Counted from the first letter of the stretch, positions 42,989 to 54,475 are shown. The stretch is DNA of 64,000 nt from Actinernus sp. WN-2022 (GCA_030867875.1 JAOWCC010001589.1:83103537-83167536), one strand, 5' to 3'. Notes: generated from the letters alone by a model not told the origin. Numbers and translations: made by a program.

Positions 42989-43290
42989 CAAACCCTCTTT
43001 CTATGAATATGAATAATTATCATGTAATTATCACTAGGTACAAGCCATGGAGGCTGGAGTTGATCGTGTACTGATATAAACCCTCTTTCTATAAATATGG
43101 GTAGATTGTAATTATCATGTAACTAGGCACAAGCCATGGAAGCTGGAGTTGACCCTGCACTGATACAAACCCTCTTTCTATGAATATGGATAGATTGTAA
43201 TTATCATGCTAACTAGGCAGAAATCATGGAGGCTGGAGTTGACCGTGCACTGATATAAACCCTCTTTCTATGAATATGGATAGCTGAGTT
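42989..43290. repeat. About 92-bp tandem repeat, three to four units
   Basis: Units start ACCCTCTTTCTATGAATATG and include CATGGAGGCTGGAGTTGACC. They differ by small substitutions and indels. It lies in an intron of the ependymin-related gene. Confidence 0.85.
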
Positions 43291-43494
43291 TTGATTATCA
43301 TGCAAAACTCCAGCCTCGATGTCACCAAAGGCTTGGTTACCTTGCGGTCAAGAACTACGAGTCGGACTATTGGCACTATTATGCCATATTTTGTTGGAGA
43401 TTAGAAAGTAAAAGGGTTAGAGATTTTACACAAGTGTGAATGTCATTGTGTTATATATCAGGTCTCAGTTTATAGTAAGGTCTAGCTCGCGATA

Positions 43495-43655
43495 TATATA
43501 TATATACACTCGTTTTCAAAAAGATTGCACTGCAAATCAGTATATATACCTTTTGTATTCTTGTCAAATTTGACAGCTAAAACAATGGAGAACAAAAGGT
43601 ATATATATATAAATCAAAAGCAATGTTTTTGAAAACGAGTGTGTATATATATATA
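43495..43655. mobile_element. Mariner-like MITE in TA-rich target
   Basis: CACTCGTTTTCAAAAAGATT at 43507 and its inverse ending at 43642 (TTTTTGAAAACGAGTG), each abutted by TATATA runs. A second inner inverted pair is TATATATACCTTTTG. TA flanks and a Tc1/mariner-like end suggest that superfamily. Confidence 0.65.
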
Positions 43656-43989
43656 TATATACAAGTGATATTTTAATCAAGTAATTAGTACAATTATTGA
43701 CATAATATAACAATGTTAATGTATTACGCTGTTAGTAATGTATTATGCAATTACGCAATTATTGGCTATTAATATAGTAAGTAATTAGAAATCAGTAATT
43801 AATAATTAGTATAAGAAATCTGCAGAATTAGCAATGAGTATATTGTCAATTAGGGTAATTAAGTAAACAAATTTAGAGTAACAATTAACTAAACGTAGTA
43901 TCTATTAATCTAGCCTAGTGATAGTTTCTCGGCATATTAGCTATATACTTTTTTAATTTTTTATTTAAACAATATTTTTTTACATTGAT

Positions 43990-45390
43990 CCCAAGAGCTC
44001 TAAATGGCTCATCTTGGGGACGCATGTAAATTACAGATAGCATTTTCTACCCTACATTACATTTAATTATAATATATTCCTTTTGTTTTTCACAACACGC
44101 ACACGCACACAAACACAAACAGGTTGGCCAATACGAAAAATAACTTATTTACAAAATCGTTTAGTTTGCATAATAAAATTTCTCACAGCTGCGGCATTAT
44201 TATCGAAGCTGATCAAAGAGCTGCCAATAAGCAAAATTTCGACTTTTTTGGTTGTATTCAAAGTTAACCAAATATTGCCAGCAAGACGTTCGACAGAGGT
44301 TTGTAGGCTACAGCGCTGAGCAGCGAAACAAGGGCAAACAAGTAAAAAATGTGTTACATCTTCTTTAGGTGCACCGCATATACAAGATGGTGACCGACAA
44401 CAATTCATTGAGAATAAATACCAATTTAAAGCACAATGTCTCAGTCTTAATCTTAATCTTGCATGTAAAGCAGCTAAGTACCTTTCACCTAGGTAGAAAC
44501 TTTATTAACGGATGGAATATAAAATGTTTCACGCAATACAGCACATTTAAAAGAAGCCACAGATAAACTATCACGCACTGATTGCGGTTGAGAATTCCAC
44601 AGTTTAACCGAATAATAAAGAAAAGCGTTTTTTGACTTTTCAGTGCGTATAAAGGGTAAACTGAGATTTGCTCTATTGCGTAAAACATGCGAAGTAGAAG
44701 TACCAACACAACGAGGGCACAATGAGGATAAATAAGTATTAGTTTGTGCAACTTCCTCCGATCGCTCAGTCGGTGCAAACCAGTTTCTAATAATAACGAT
44801 TGCCTGTGGGTACCCTTCATAGCCCCAGTAATCATTCTGGCTGCCTCAAATTGAACACTTTCCAGTAGGTCCGATTCACCCATGGTACATCCGTCCCAGG
44901 CAACATCAGCGTATTCCATGTTGGATCGAACGATCGATTTATATAAAATTTCGAGAGTATGTCTAGATAAGATGAATTTTAGACCCTTAAGCAATTTTTT
45001 TTTTAAAGCCTTCTGATGGATTTTAAGAATATGTGACTTCCAGGACATTTTGCTCGACAAGGCCACACCCAAGTGTTCGTGCTCGCTCACGGAATCAATG
45101 TTTTTACCGCTCATTATTAAGGGAGGATGAAAAGGAAAGTCCCTTTTGAAAGAAAAAGTCATTAATTTGGTCTTGGCTGTATTCATTGTGACTTATCACT
45201 TATTGGCCCAAGAGGAAATTGAATCCAAGTTGTGGTTTAATTGTTTAGCTGTTGTCGAAGGCGACACGTCAACCTCATTAATAATTAATGTATCGTCCGC
45301 GAAAAGAAAGCATTTGCTGTTAAGACCAATATGAATATCATTAATATAGATCAAGAACATTAGTGGGCCTAAAACTGAACTCTGCAACTT
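43990..45390 (-). pseudogene. LINE 3' half: RT end and zinc-tailed C-terminus
   Basis: Minus strand: VLGPLMFLIYINDI, CFLFADDTLI (motif C), NTAKTKLMTF, SEHEHLGVALSSKMSWKSHI, RSNMEYADVAWDG and the zinc-like CICGAPKEDVTHFLLVCPCF. At least three frameshifts. The 5' half including the endonuclease is missing. The 3' end near 44000 follows a CA/GT-rich stretch. Intronic in the ependymin-related gene. Confidence 0.85.
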
Positions 45391-45561
45391 GTAATGCTAA
45401 CCCTGCAACTTGTAATGCTAGAGGCATAAACAGCCTCAACAATCCGAGGTAAAATAAAGTTATCTACATGTATCTATCACTGCCGGCTCTTCTTTTCTAA
45501 CTTTCCCCACCCCACCCCACTGAGATGAAATAATTTTGAATGTTATTATAAATGTACTGAC

Positions 45562-45733
45562 TGCCATCCTTGACGCCGTTGTATCGATATCGCCGGACGT
45601 TCAGTCCACTGGTAGAGGTGCCGATCCTGCCTTCCTCCAACAGATGGGCATCGGATGGAACTTCCACTGGTTGAAATGGTGTGTGTAACTCAGAGACCTT
45701 GCAGTAGTCACCGCTGATCACGTATTGCAGACT
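45562..45733 (-). CDS. Ependymin-related protein, middle exon (172 bp)
   Basis: Minus-strand acceptor CTGTTACCCTCAG, then SLQYVISGDYCKVSELHTPF, QPVEVPSDAHLLEEGRIGTS, TSGLNVRRYRYNGVKDG, and donor GTCAGT. The order Y-V-I-x-G-x-x-C, then F-x-P-x-x-VP-x-DA and IG is the signature of ependymin-related proteins, secreted glycoproteins of unsettled function. The exon enters in phase 0 and leaves in phase 1, which fits both neighbouring exons exactly. This exon is the main basis for the family call. Confidence 0.75.
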
Positions 45734-46187
45734 CTGAGGGTAACAGCCAACAAATATTTTATTACGCGCCTTAGAATAAGTAATCACTGCCTTGAAATTG
45801 AAAAAGGAAGGCATGAAAAGCCATATCGGAAAGTTGACTGTACTGAGGACAGAATCTGTCCCAAGTGTAAAAGGGAGACTTAGGATGAAAGACACTTCTA
45901 TGCAGTATAATTAGTATCATCAATGATCAACACAGTGTGTCTATTTATTCTGGTATGCGATTACGTTGTCTTTTGTTCTCTTGCGCTTTAGTATTTTTTT
46001 AGCAGTTTGAACCGTGTTAATTACAATTTTTCAGTGCATCCTGATTGGTTAAAAGTGACGGTCTTTGTTTCTTCTCACGGGGAACTCTATGCTAAAATAA
46101 CTCTACCGTCTACAGTTTTGTGTGACAATATAATGTGGGAAGAGCAACACTCCTCTGTAATATACTCCTGATCTCATATATCTTTAC

Positions 46188-46322
46188 CTCATTGTAAAGC
46201 TGAATCATTTTAACAGGGTGTCCTTCGTATGTACTGTCAACACGAATGCGTTTGTTGATTCCATCGTAGTACAGATCACCAGCCATGGCATTGTTGTCAC
46301 CGCTTTGTATGTCGTGCACGTA
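46188..46322 (-). CDS. Ependymin-related protein, upstream exon (135 bp)
   Basis: Minus-strand acceptor TGTTGTTATAG, then 45 whole codons: YVHDIQSGDNNAMAGDLYYD, GINKRIRVDSTYEG, HPVKMIQLYNE, then donor GTAAAG. YYDxxNKRIRVD is the most conserved block of ependymin-related proteins. The 454-base intron to the next exon is short and free of repeats. The exon between this one and the signal-peptide exon (59592-59664) was not found in the 13 kb of repeat-filled intron. Confidence 0.7.
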
Positions 46323-46617
46323 CTATAACAACACAAACACTTCACAGGGTGAACCTCAACAACCACTACAGGGGAGCTATCACCAATTGTATATAATTGG
46401 ATTGGATATCTTTATTTTGTTACGGTTGTTCCATCAGATAATTTACAAATTTTAAAATCCAATGAATAATCTAAAATTATGTCTAAATAAAAATAATAAT
46501 AAAAAAACCTATAAATTACTGATTGTGCTACATGATATAATATTTACATAAATAATAAAATAAATCCTGCTTTACGTGGATGCATGCCGTGAATTAGTAA
46601 TTTCAGAAGTCATAGCA

Positions 46618-47378
46618 GCGTAATTTGTCTTTTAGCGAGGTGAGGGATTCCGATTGGGGAATATCAAGGGGCAGGCTGTTCCACAATAGCCCACTTCCGC
46701 GATATGCTTTACTTGTCACGCACAAAGGTTTCAATACGAGGCCCCGTGCTAAATTAAATTAATTATTTTCAAAGAGAAAAGAATAAATTTAATGTAGCAC
46801 GGGGCCTCGTTTTGAAACCTTTGTGCGTGACAAGAAAAGCATATCGCCGAAGTGGGCTATTGCGCGCCGCTACAGCTAAAACTTCTTTTAAGATAGTCAG
46901 TGCGCGGATGTGGAATAGCCAGCTTATTTCGCGTAGTGAATAATTAACTAGCTCATTCCTAAAGATAAATTTCGAGCAAAGATAATCTGGAGCTAAATTA
47001 TTTAGTGACTTGTACACCATAACTGCAGAATCTAGTAAATGTCGTTTTTTATGTTTTCCCAGGTAAGAGTTTCACGCAGTGTGAGAGTATTTCAATCAAA
47101 CGATGCGTTCAATAAAACACGAGCAGCACGATTCTGCAATTTCTGTAGCTTGTCACATAAACCATTACCACAGTTTACCCCACACTTCGCTACAGTAAGC
47201 AAAGTGTGGTTGGACTAGTGCATTGAAAATAGTCAAAAGAATCGAGAAAGGGACAAAAGGCTTCACTCTTTTTATGGCGCCAATACCAGCAGAGATCGTT
47301 TTAGATATATGATCAATGTGGGTATTCCAAGAGAGATTTTCATCAATTAATCACTCCTAAAGATTTGGCTGTCTGGAC
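46618..47378 (-). pseudogene. L2/CR1-type LINE 3' fragment with internal snap-back
   Basis: Minus strand: VQTAKSLGV, a decayed post-RT region, MVYKSLNNLAPDYLCSKFIF, then after an inverted duplication GLLWNSLPLDIPQSESLTSL and KDKLRCYDF, the usual end of L2/CR1 ORF2. Several frameshifts. It ends where the Penelope-like element begins (about 47385). Confidence 0.8.
46684..46862. repeat. Inverted duplication, about 76-bp arms and 25-bp spacer
   Basis: 46684-46760 and 46786-46862 are inverse copies with few mismatches, sharing ATAGCCCACTTC, CACGCACAAAGGTTTC and GAGGCCCCGTGCT. One arm is the proper LINE coding sequence and the other is its flipped copy. Confidence 0.85.
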
Positions 47379-47387
47379 CTGCGGGGT

Positions 47388-48408
47388 TTAATATCATTGA
47401 TGAAAAGACTCGACGTTACCTCGTACAAACAGACCCTAAACCTGGACGCTTTTACATATTGCCTAAAATCCACAAACCTGGTAGTCCCGGACGACCCATT
47501 ATATCCAGTAACAATCACCCCACAGAACGTATTTCACATTTTGTCGACTACCACCTTAAACCTCTTGTTGCCGAAACTACTTCATTCATCAAGGACACAT
47601 CCCATTTTCTCAATAAACTCAATAACCTTGGTAACCTCCCAGACAATGCTATCCTAGTACTCACTTGACGTATCATCGTTATATACTAACATTCCACATA
47701 ATGAAGGAATTGACGCCTGTCGCCACTTCCTTAATAAACGTACTAACCAATCTGCTTTACACACTGAAACTCTTTGTGATCTCACGATCAGAATGATTCT
47801 TTCTATGAATATTTTTCATTTTAATAACAAACATTTTTTACAAACACACGGTACCGCCATGGGCACCAGAATGGCACCCTCTTATGCTAATCTCTTTCTA
47901 GCTAATTTTGAAGTTAACGCACTCTCTCACGCACCCCACCAGCCCTACTGTTGGTGGAGATACATTGACGACATATTCATAATCTGGACCCACACGCTTG
48001 ACCAACTTACAGAATTTGTCACTTATCTCAACGGCATCCACGCCACCATTAAATTTACTTCCTCTCACTCTTCTTCTAACATTGCTTTTTTGGACGTGAA
48101 TGTCGGCCTTCACAACGGTCACATCGCTACAGATCTCTATACTAAACCTACTGATAAACATCAATATCTCTTGCACTCTTCATGCCATCCTAACCACAAC
48201 AAACGCGCCATACCATTCAGCCTTGCTCTCAGACTTCGTCGCATCTGTTCTTCTAATGAAACTTTCATCTCACGCATTAATGAACTTAAATCGTATCTCA
48301 ATAAACGAGGATATAACCGTAACTTTCTTAACAAAGAAATAGATCGTGTCAATAACATAACCCGCGCCGAAGCACTAGAGCCCAAACAAACTAACAACCA
48401 ATACTAAA
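47388..48408 (+). pseudogene. Penelope-like element A: reverse transcriptase
   Basis: Reads IIDEKTRRYLVQTDPKPGRF, YILPKIHKPGSPGRPIISS, a one-base frameshift near 47664, then LDVSSLYTNIPHNEG (motif A), THGTAMGTRMAPSYANLFLA, WWRYIDDIFIIW (motif C) and FLDVNVGLHNG. This order and wording are diagnostic of Penelope-type RTs. It continues through PFSLALRLRRICSSNETF to a stop at 48406. The endonuclease of this copy is missing, because the sequence switches to a second, diverged copy near 48391-48410. Confidence 0.9.
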
Positions 48409-49254
48409 AAGGCTATCCCTTTTAGCTTAGCACTCCGCATTCGTCGCATTTGTTCCACTGACGAAACATTCAAGTTTCGAACTAATGAATTAAAATCTTA
48501 CCTCTTAAAACGAGGTTATAAGCTTCCTTTCCTCGATTTACAAATACAACGTGCTGCTAATATTCCTCGTAACGATGCTTTACAGACTAAAGTTGCACAA
48601 GATTCTAAACGTGTTCCTTTCGTCATCACTTATAATCCAGCACTGCCAAACATTTCATCATTGATTCGTAAACATTCGTCCATACTATTTTCTTCTAATC
48701 GCTGTAAAGATGTTTTTAGAAACCTACCTCTCGTCGCTCACCGCCGTTGTCCTAACCTTCGTGACACACTTGTGAAATCGAAACTACGTAATATATCTAA
48801 CAAACCTGCTCTTCCATCTGGCTCTTTTCGTTGTGGTAAAAACTGTGCCACTTGTCCTTACATTCACCATGGCCTTACACGATACACATTTTCCTCCACC
48901 GGGGAAACCCGTTTCATTAAGTCACACATTACTTGTAACACCAGAAACGTCATTTACATGGTACAATGCATTCGCTGCCACTTACAATACATCGGAGAAA
49001 CTAAACGACGACTTAAAGACCGATTTAATGAACACAGACGAGCAGTTGACAAACCTAATATCAAATCTACACCCACCACAGTCTCTGAACATTTCCTTTC
49101 CTGCTCTAACCATTCTAACACTGACATGCAACTTATTCCCTTAGAAATAATTTACTCTCCACGAGACTCTATTGGTAAAGCCAGAGAGTCATTCCTTATC
49201 GACTTAGCTAAAACTCTTGAACCACTCGGAATGAATAAGCGTGATGAAACTTAA
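48391..49254 (+). pseudogene. Penelope-like element B: thumb region and GIY-YIG endonuclease
   Basis: An open frame runs from about 48391 to TAA at 49252-49254. It starts with PFSLALRIRRICSTDETF, the same module that ends element A but clearly diverged in DNA. It continues to KRVPFVITYNPALPN and FRCGKNCATCPYI. The endonuclease follows: CNTRNVIYMVQCIRCHLQYI with GETKRRLKDRFNEHR, ending KARESFLIDLAKTLEPLGMN. The GIY-YIG nuclease nicks target DNA for Penelope-like retroelements. The frame is intact here but lacks its RT. Confidence 0.9.
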
Positions 49255-49383
49255 TATCTATTTTTTTTTTCGAGGGTTATTCTATTTACGTCATTTCCTT
49301 TTCCCTCTCATATGTTGTGTAATAACTTTTTTATATTTTTACTTACCATTGTGAAATATTATTCACTTGTAAGATCTAGTGAC

Positions 49384-49419
49384 CTGAAGAAGGCTGGTTT
49401 GGCCAGCCGAAATATTGTT
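49384..49419 (+). ncRNA. Hammerhead-ribozyme-like motif, first copy
   Basis: CTGAAGA, a bulged A, a six-pair stem GGCTGG/CCAGCC with a short loop, then GAAA. The two blocks match the CUGANGA and GAAA core of a hammerhead, and hammerhead motifs are known in Penelope-like elements. Stem III and the cleavage site were not resolved, and the extra A is atypical. Confidence 0.3.
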
Positions 49420-49660
49420 AGATTATCAATATATACGTTGTTTGATCAGCTTTTCTGTAGTCCTTGGACTTGTTCACATGAAACTTAACTCGTATTTCAC
49501 AATCATCATCACGTCACTTATTTTTTGTTTCATATTATATGTCACTCTCCACCTTCTTTTCATTGGTCTATATATGTTTTATCATAAGATTGTGCAATTT
49601 ATAATTCATGTATTATTTCGTAAAGGTTCTAGTTTATTAGATACATTGTAAGCCTCTTTC

Positions 49661-49697
49661 CCCGAAGAAGATCGGCCGTGCCGATCGAAATATTGGA
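49661..49697 (+). ncRNA. Hammerhead-ribozyme-like motif, second copy
   Basis: CCGAAGA, A, a six-pair stem GATCGG/CCGATC, then GAAATATTGG. Layout as at 49384, with different but compensating stem bases. The core U is replaced by C, so this copy would not be a canonical hammerhead. Confidence 0.25.
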
Positions 49698-49924
49698 AGA
49701 AAAAAACTCCCTACCGTTGAATCAGCCTTTCCTTTCTTGTCTATTTACTCGGGCTGCCTGTGGCAGCACCGAGTCTTAAAATGCAAGCCGTTCTTTTTGT
49801 TGGGTGTCGCAAAATTTCTGCGCATGCGTTAAAGGTCAAATTCACACCAATCAGATTGCACTGTGCTGGTCACGCAACAATCGCCAGGTTAATTTATTTA
49901 CATAATTTAATACAGTAAAGCAAG

Positions 49925-51385
49925 ATGGCGGAAGACCCGCGAGGAACTTTCTCTCTAATCTCTCAAATGTAAGCCAGTTTAATGTTTTATTTAACTTCAC
50001 TCGTGCGAAAGCCTTCCAACAGGCTCAGGATATTTCAACTGGCGCTATTGTCGGAGCCGAGGGACCACGTTTTTTACCCAGATGGCCAGTGATTTTATAT
50101 ACGACACGTACGATGACCTGAAGCCAAAGAAATATATATTGGAATCTATAAGCCATCGGCTCGCTGTGCTGCATTTAAAACATCCGAGGAGAACATCTTA
50201 TTTTGGGCGAAGGCACTTCAAGACCAATGTTATGAGTCTCTTAAAAACTGTCAGAGATTTAAATTTACCGTAAGTTGGATCAGAGAGTATTGAGATCAAG
50301 TTATTTCGTTCCAGCGAGGATATTGACCTAGCGGAAACGGTACAAGCTGTCGAAGGATTTTACTTATAATCATCCACGTCTACTTAACAACAGGAATAGT
50401 TATGTGCCAAGGCATGGGCAAAGATAGAGTTTCCCAGATTACAGATGAAAGTAGAGCACTTAATGAATGAAGAAACAGAGGTCACGCGCGACATGCTTGA
50501 GAACATGAACATGTTTAACACTTTATGTTATACTAAGAAAACAAAACAAGTTACAGAGCCTGCACGTTCACAAGTCAATGAAAAACCCCAAGAGCCTGTA
50601 GTTTTGTATCAACATATCCTCGAAACTCCAAAAGCAACATACACATGAGTCAAATTCAAACCGGAAGAGACGGAATTCTTTAGATTCTTCACGAGGATAT
50701 TTGTTAGCCCGCAATAAGAACTCTCTCGCTGATTTAATGACCTTGATTTGTAACATGGAGGCTGACCTAACTGTATGCGTAATGAATTCTTACTCTCGTC
50801 ACATCAAAACGAAACTCAGTCATTTGGAAGAGAAATTAGTGCAGCAAGATAATATATACAAGACCGAAATCAAGATGCTGTCATCACATATTATTGACCT
50901 AGAAGTTGAAAATGGCGAGTTGAAAGCGGATATTTATAATAAAGCTGAGATCCGACTTTCAAACTTAAAAAAAAAAATCAAGAATACGAAAAAGAAGACA
51001 ATGAAAGACCAAGGTCTCCAGTGTTCCGAGACTACCCAACCTACTAAAGCTTTAGCAACGAATCAGTTTGTTCAAGAGCCATCTTTCTTGCATGACAACC
51101 CGATCCCTATTCATCAGAATACATTTTCTGTGCTAAATGACGAGAGTTTACAATCACCTGACCGACAACCCACTACTAAAGAAAGGGACCATGAAGTACG
51201 GTAGTACGGTTAATTATCGGGTTCAAAACAATGAATATATGCCTGCTCAAATGCAGTGTGTTCAACGAATAAGTAGAGTGTTTCAATTAAAAGGTCAACA
51301 TACGAGAAAAATAAAAATATTAAATTACATATATACTAGGGGAGCAGAGAATGAAAGTCACCGCGCTACCGGCCACTCCTAAAGA
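49925..51385 (+). pseudogene. Decayed ORF1-like coding region with coiled coil
   Basis: A translatable start at 49925 (MAEDPRGTFSLISQ) meets a GTAAGC possible donor. Further frames read MASDFIYDTYDDLKPKKYIL, SHRLAVLHLKHPRR, and then NSLADLMTLICNMEADL leading into a coiled coil (KLSHLEEKLVQQDNIYKTEI). Frame changes near 50275, 50690 and 51200 break it. Its place next to Penelope terminal sequences suggests an ORF1 of that element, but I recognise no family and it may be a separate gene relic. Confidence 0.35.
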
Positions 51386-51495
51386 CTGCTAAATTCAGCT
51401 AATAATTCTTCACTTTGGTTATTACTAAGAGGATTTCAAATGAAAGTGTATTTGATCTTCAATCTCATGTGGCCCGAGTGTAAGCCCAGATGGGC

Positions 51496-51597
51496 TCTTG
51501 TTATATATATATTGCTGATCAGATCCCTACACCCGAGGAGATCCGGTTTTTTATCATTTCGTCTGTGGTCCCTCCAATTTTCTTACTTTTAATAGCA
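51496..51597 (+). mobile_element. Penelope-like terminal-region fragment
   Basis: TGCTGATCAGATCCCTACAC, then GATCCGGTTTTTTATCAT and TCGTCTGTGGTCCCTCCAAT. Matches the inverse of the left part of 6358-6511. Confidence 0.6.
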
Positions 51598-51658
51598 ACA
51601 TTATTTATTGATGGTGTTGGGATGTGGGGAATGTTAATGCATTTTTGATTTGAAGCAA

Positions 51659-52261
51659 TTAACATATATTCTGTTTTCTTAAGTTAAGATTAAGGGTTAA
51701 TTTGTTTGCGTTAAGCCATGTATTAACAGAGCTAGTTGGCCATCGAGCTCAGAAATGTTATCGTTCGTAAACATGAGACTTGCATCATCCGCGTACATTC
51801 TAGGGACTGAGTTGTAAAACATTATTGGTCCAAGAATAGACCCCCAGAAGAATACCACATTTTAAAGAGCGTGGCTGAGACAACGAACCGTTTCACTCAC
51901 GATTTGTCAAATAAGATTTCAACCAAGAGTGCGTTAGGCCTCTGACTCCATAGTGCCAAGCTTGTCTAAAAGAACTCATGGTTGACAGTGTCAAATGCCT
52001 TTTTTAGGTCAAGAAAGATAACGGCATTGACACGACCTTAATCAATATTTAAAGACCACCTATCAGTAGCTTCTAAAAGGGCAGTTACCATGGAGTGTAG
52101 AGACAGAAAGCCAGACTGTTTATTAGATCATAATTTATTGTTATTAAGATATTCTATAAGCTAAGCTGTGATATAAACGATTCTTTCGAAAAGTTTAGCA
52201 ACGATAGGAATGACAGAAATTGGTCTGTAGTTATCTGCGTCTACATGTTTACCACTTTTAT
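51659..52261 (-). mobile_element. LINE RT fragment, paralogue of 1327-1981
   Basis: Same decayed minus-strand RT segment as at 1327, with the same abrupt left edge (TTAACATATATTCTG) and a right edge near TTACCACTTTTAT. Small deletions shorten it by about 50 bases. Its position relative to the paralogous block matches copy 1, if about 6 kb of DNA was inserted between 52262 and 58357 in this copy. Confidence 0.75.
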
Positions 52262-53547
52262 CATCGGGTAGAATCCCATTGTTTTAGGCGACATCGACTC
52301 TCGACCGCTAATGAGAAGAGAGATATGAATAACAAGAGGCCCTGAGTGGCCTGAACTCGGGCCATCTAGGCCTAGGTATTAATACATAAAGTTCTAGCAT
52401 ATTTTGTCATACATGGTTTGTGCTAGGGAGCCAGAGAATAATTAATTAATTACTAATTACTAATTACTGATGCTATTGTGATAATTTATATATAATGGGA
52501 CTACAAATGCCCCAGGTATGCGGTTTGCCGGGAAGTGAGGGGGAGGGGGGGGGGGGGGGGGGGGGGGTCAGGGGCTTGGAAATGATACAGCCATAATACA
52601 TACACAACACACATACATACATGCTGTACATTTTTGCCACAATTTCTTTCAATTATGATGTTTAATATAATTTTCTTTTCAATAATAGTTCCTTGAGGAT
52701 CTTTAGAATTATAAAAACTTGGTATGGGTGTTGTTAATTGAAGTGCAATGGTTAAAATTTGAGTAGTAATTCCACATACATGTAATGTTGCTATTCCTTG
52801 TGAATATTTAGGGAATGTATCATTCTACATGTGAAATAAAGTCATCTATCTAGATTTGTTTGATTTTCGAGTAATCAATAATGAACAAGAGGAGATGGCT
52901 GAAATTCAGGCTAAATTCTAAATACAATAATTATTTTTGATTGGGGTCGTAAACTACAGCTAGACCACCATTTTCAAATATTAGTGAGCACTGTACTAGT
53001 GCTCATTTTCTACATCTTGTAGGAGACTGAAACTTACATGTATAATGGCAGGCCACAAAGACACATGTGATTTCCACTCATTTTTTTCTATCATTGGGGT
53101 CGCAGCAAGATTAATTTTCGTTCCCAAATAATTCTTAAAAGTACTTGTACTCCTGACCAAGTGAAAGTGCCAGATGCTGACCTGGAACGGTCAGATCCAA
53201 GAACTGATAACTGAACTGAGGAATCGGGCCATTTACTACTATATTTGATGCCATTACTAACAAACAACAACAATAATACCATTTATTTTCTCATAAGTTG
53301 ATGGAAATGTATAGTAACAAGGCATAATAAGAAATACAATTATGAGAAGGTGGGTCCTTAATATGCTAATGAGTGATATGTCACCACTGACACACTTTTA
53401 TACAAAAGCATGCTGGTAGAGACAAATTACCTATTTTTAAATTCTAACTTGTCAGTGATTTTACAACAACAACAAAATCTAAATTAGAAAATAGCTTAAT
53501 TCACAAGCACAAAGAAATCCAGCAAATGTCAGTGATGACACCACATC
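52262..53547. other. Intronic DNA with a long G-run
   Basis: A run of 23 G lies at 52545-52567, preceded by GAGGGGGA. TAATTACTAATTAC-type repeats occur near 52440-52470. No exon recognised. This is probably within intron DNA of the ependymin-related gene. Confidence 0.4.
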
Positions 53548-53707
53548 AGACCCATTCGAAAAATGGCGTCCAATTTAAAAAGCTATTGTCCTGGTAACGT
53601 GAACACAAGGCTAGTCAGTCCACACGAAAGCTTTTGACCATGTAAGCGAGGCTAGTCAGTCCTAAACAATAGTTAATTAAATTGAACGCCATTTTTCGAA
53701 TGGGTCT
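53548..53707. mobile_element. 160-bp foldback MITE
   Basis: Ends AGACCCATTCGAAAAATGGC and the inverse GCCATTTTTCGAATGGGTCT. The arms extend to CCAATTTAA. The centre has GGCTAGTCAGTCC twice. No ORF. Confidence 0.8.
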
Positions 53708-54019
53708 ATTAACATACTGGAAATATAAACCTTTATATCTCGTAGATGCAACACCCAAATCAAGAAATATTCTACTATTTTGGACTATCCACTTCATGTA
53801 CAATCAATATCAAATAACTAATTTGGGCTTAATTTATACACTTTAAGTCTGGAGCCCTTTGGACCCTATGCATAAATTAGACATATAATGCACTTTAAGC
53901 CAGGACCACCTCAGATAGAAAACATTGCAAATAAAAAAGAACCTCTGAATTTCTAACGAAACCTGAAACAACCATAGGGGCTGATCAAAGTCAGGGCCTT
54001 GCTAAACTACAGATCAAAT

Positions 54020-54196
54020 TGGGAATGGATAGAATGTTGGTTTTTGTGGAGCCTGGGAGGACAACCAGAGAAAAACCCTAGGAGCAAAGGTGAGATACCA
54101 ACAAACTCAACTCACATTTGGTGCTGCAATCGGCAGTCGAACCCATGCCACAGAGGTGAGAGGCGAGGCACTTAACCATTGCGCCACGCCAGCTCC
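54020..54196 (-). mobile_element. tRNA-derived SINE
   Basis: On the minus strand the head GGAGCTGGCGTGGCGCAATG, then GTTAAGTGCC, matches a pol III A box. GGGTTCGACTGCC about 45 bases later matches a B box. The body continues with TTGGTATCTCACCTTTGCTC and AGGGTTTTTCTCTGG, which is not tRNA. There is no proper acceptor stem, so it is not a tRNA gene. Confidence 0.65.
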
Positions 54197-54475
54197 TCAT
54201 GTGCCACCCCAACTCCCCATTGTAATTAAGTAGTACTGAGAAAATGTCAGAAAAGTTGTAAAATTCATAAATATTTTTCAGTCAATTTTAGTATATTTGG
54301 TAAGAATATAGTTTTTGCTTGAAAACATATTCAATTTTTTTATTTTATTTCTTGTGCCAGTTTTTTAAACATACTTTTAACTGAAACGAATATTAAATAA
54401 CAACACTGCAAATCTGGTAAGTGTTTATGTGTTTTACTTACATTTACAAATGTCGCCATGGTTGGTTCACATTAT

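Noticed and set aside
53091..53282. 63-codon minus-strand ORF as an exon
   Set aside because: Residues such as KWPDSSVQLSVLG look like translated non-coding repeat; no splice pair supports an exon.
54120..54196. tRNA gene on the minus strand
   Set aside because: A and B boxes are present but no acceptor stem pairs, and the sequence continues as a SINE body.
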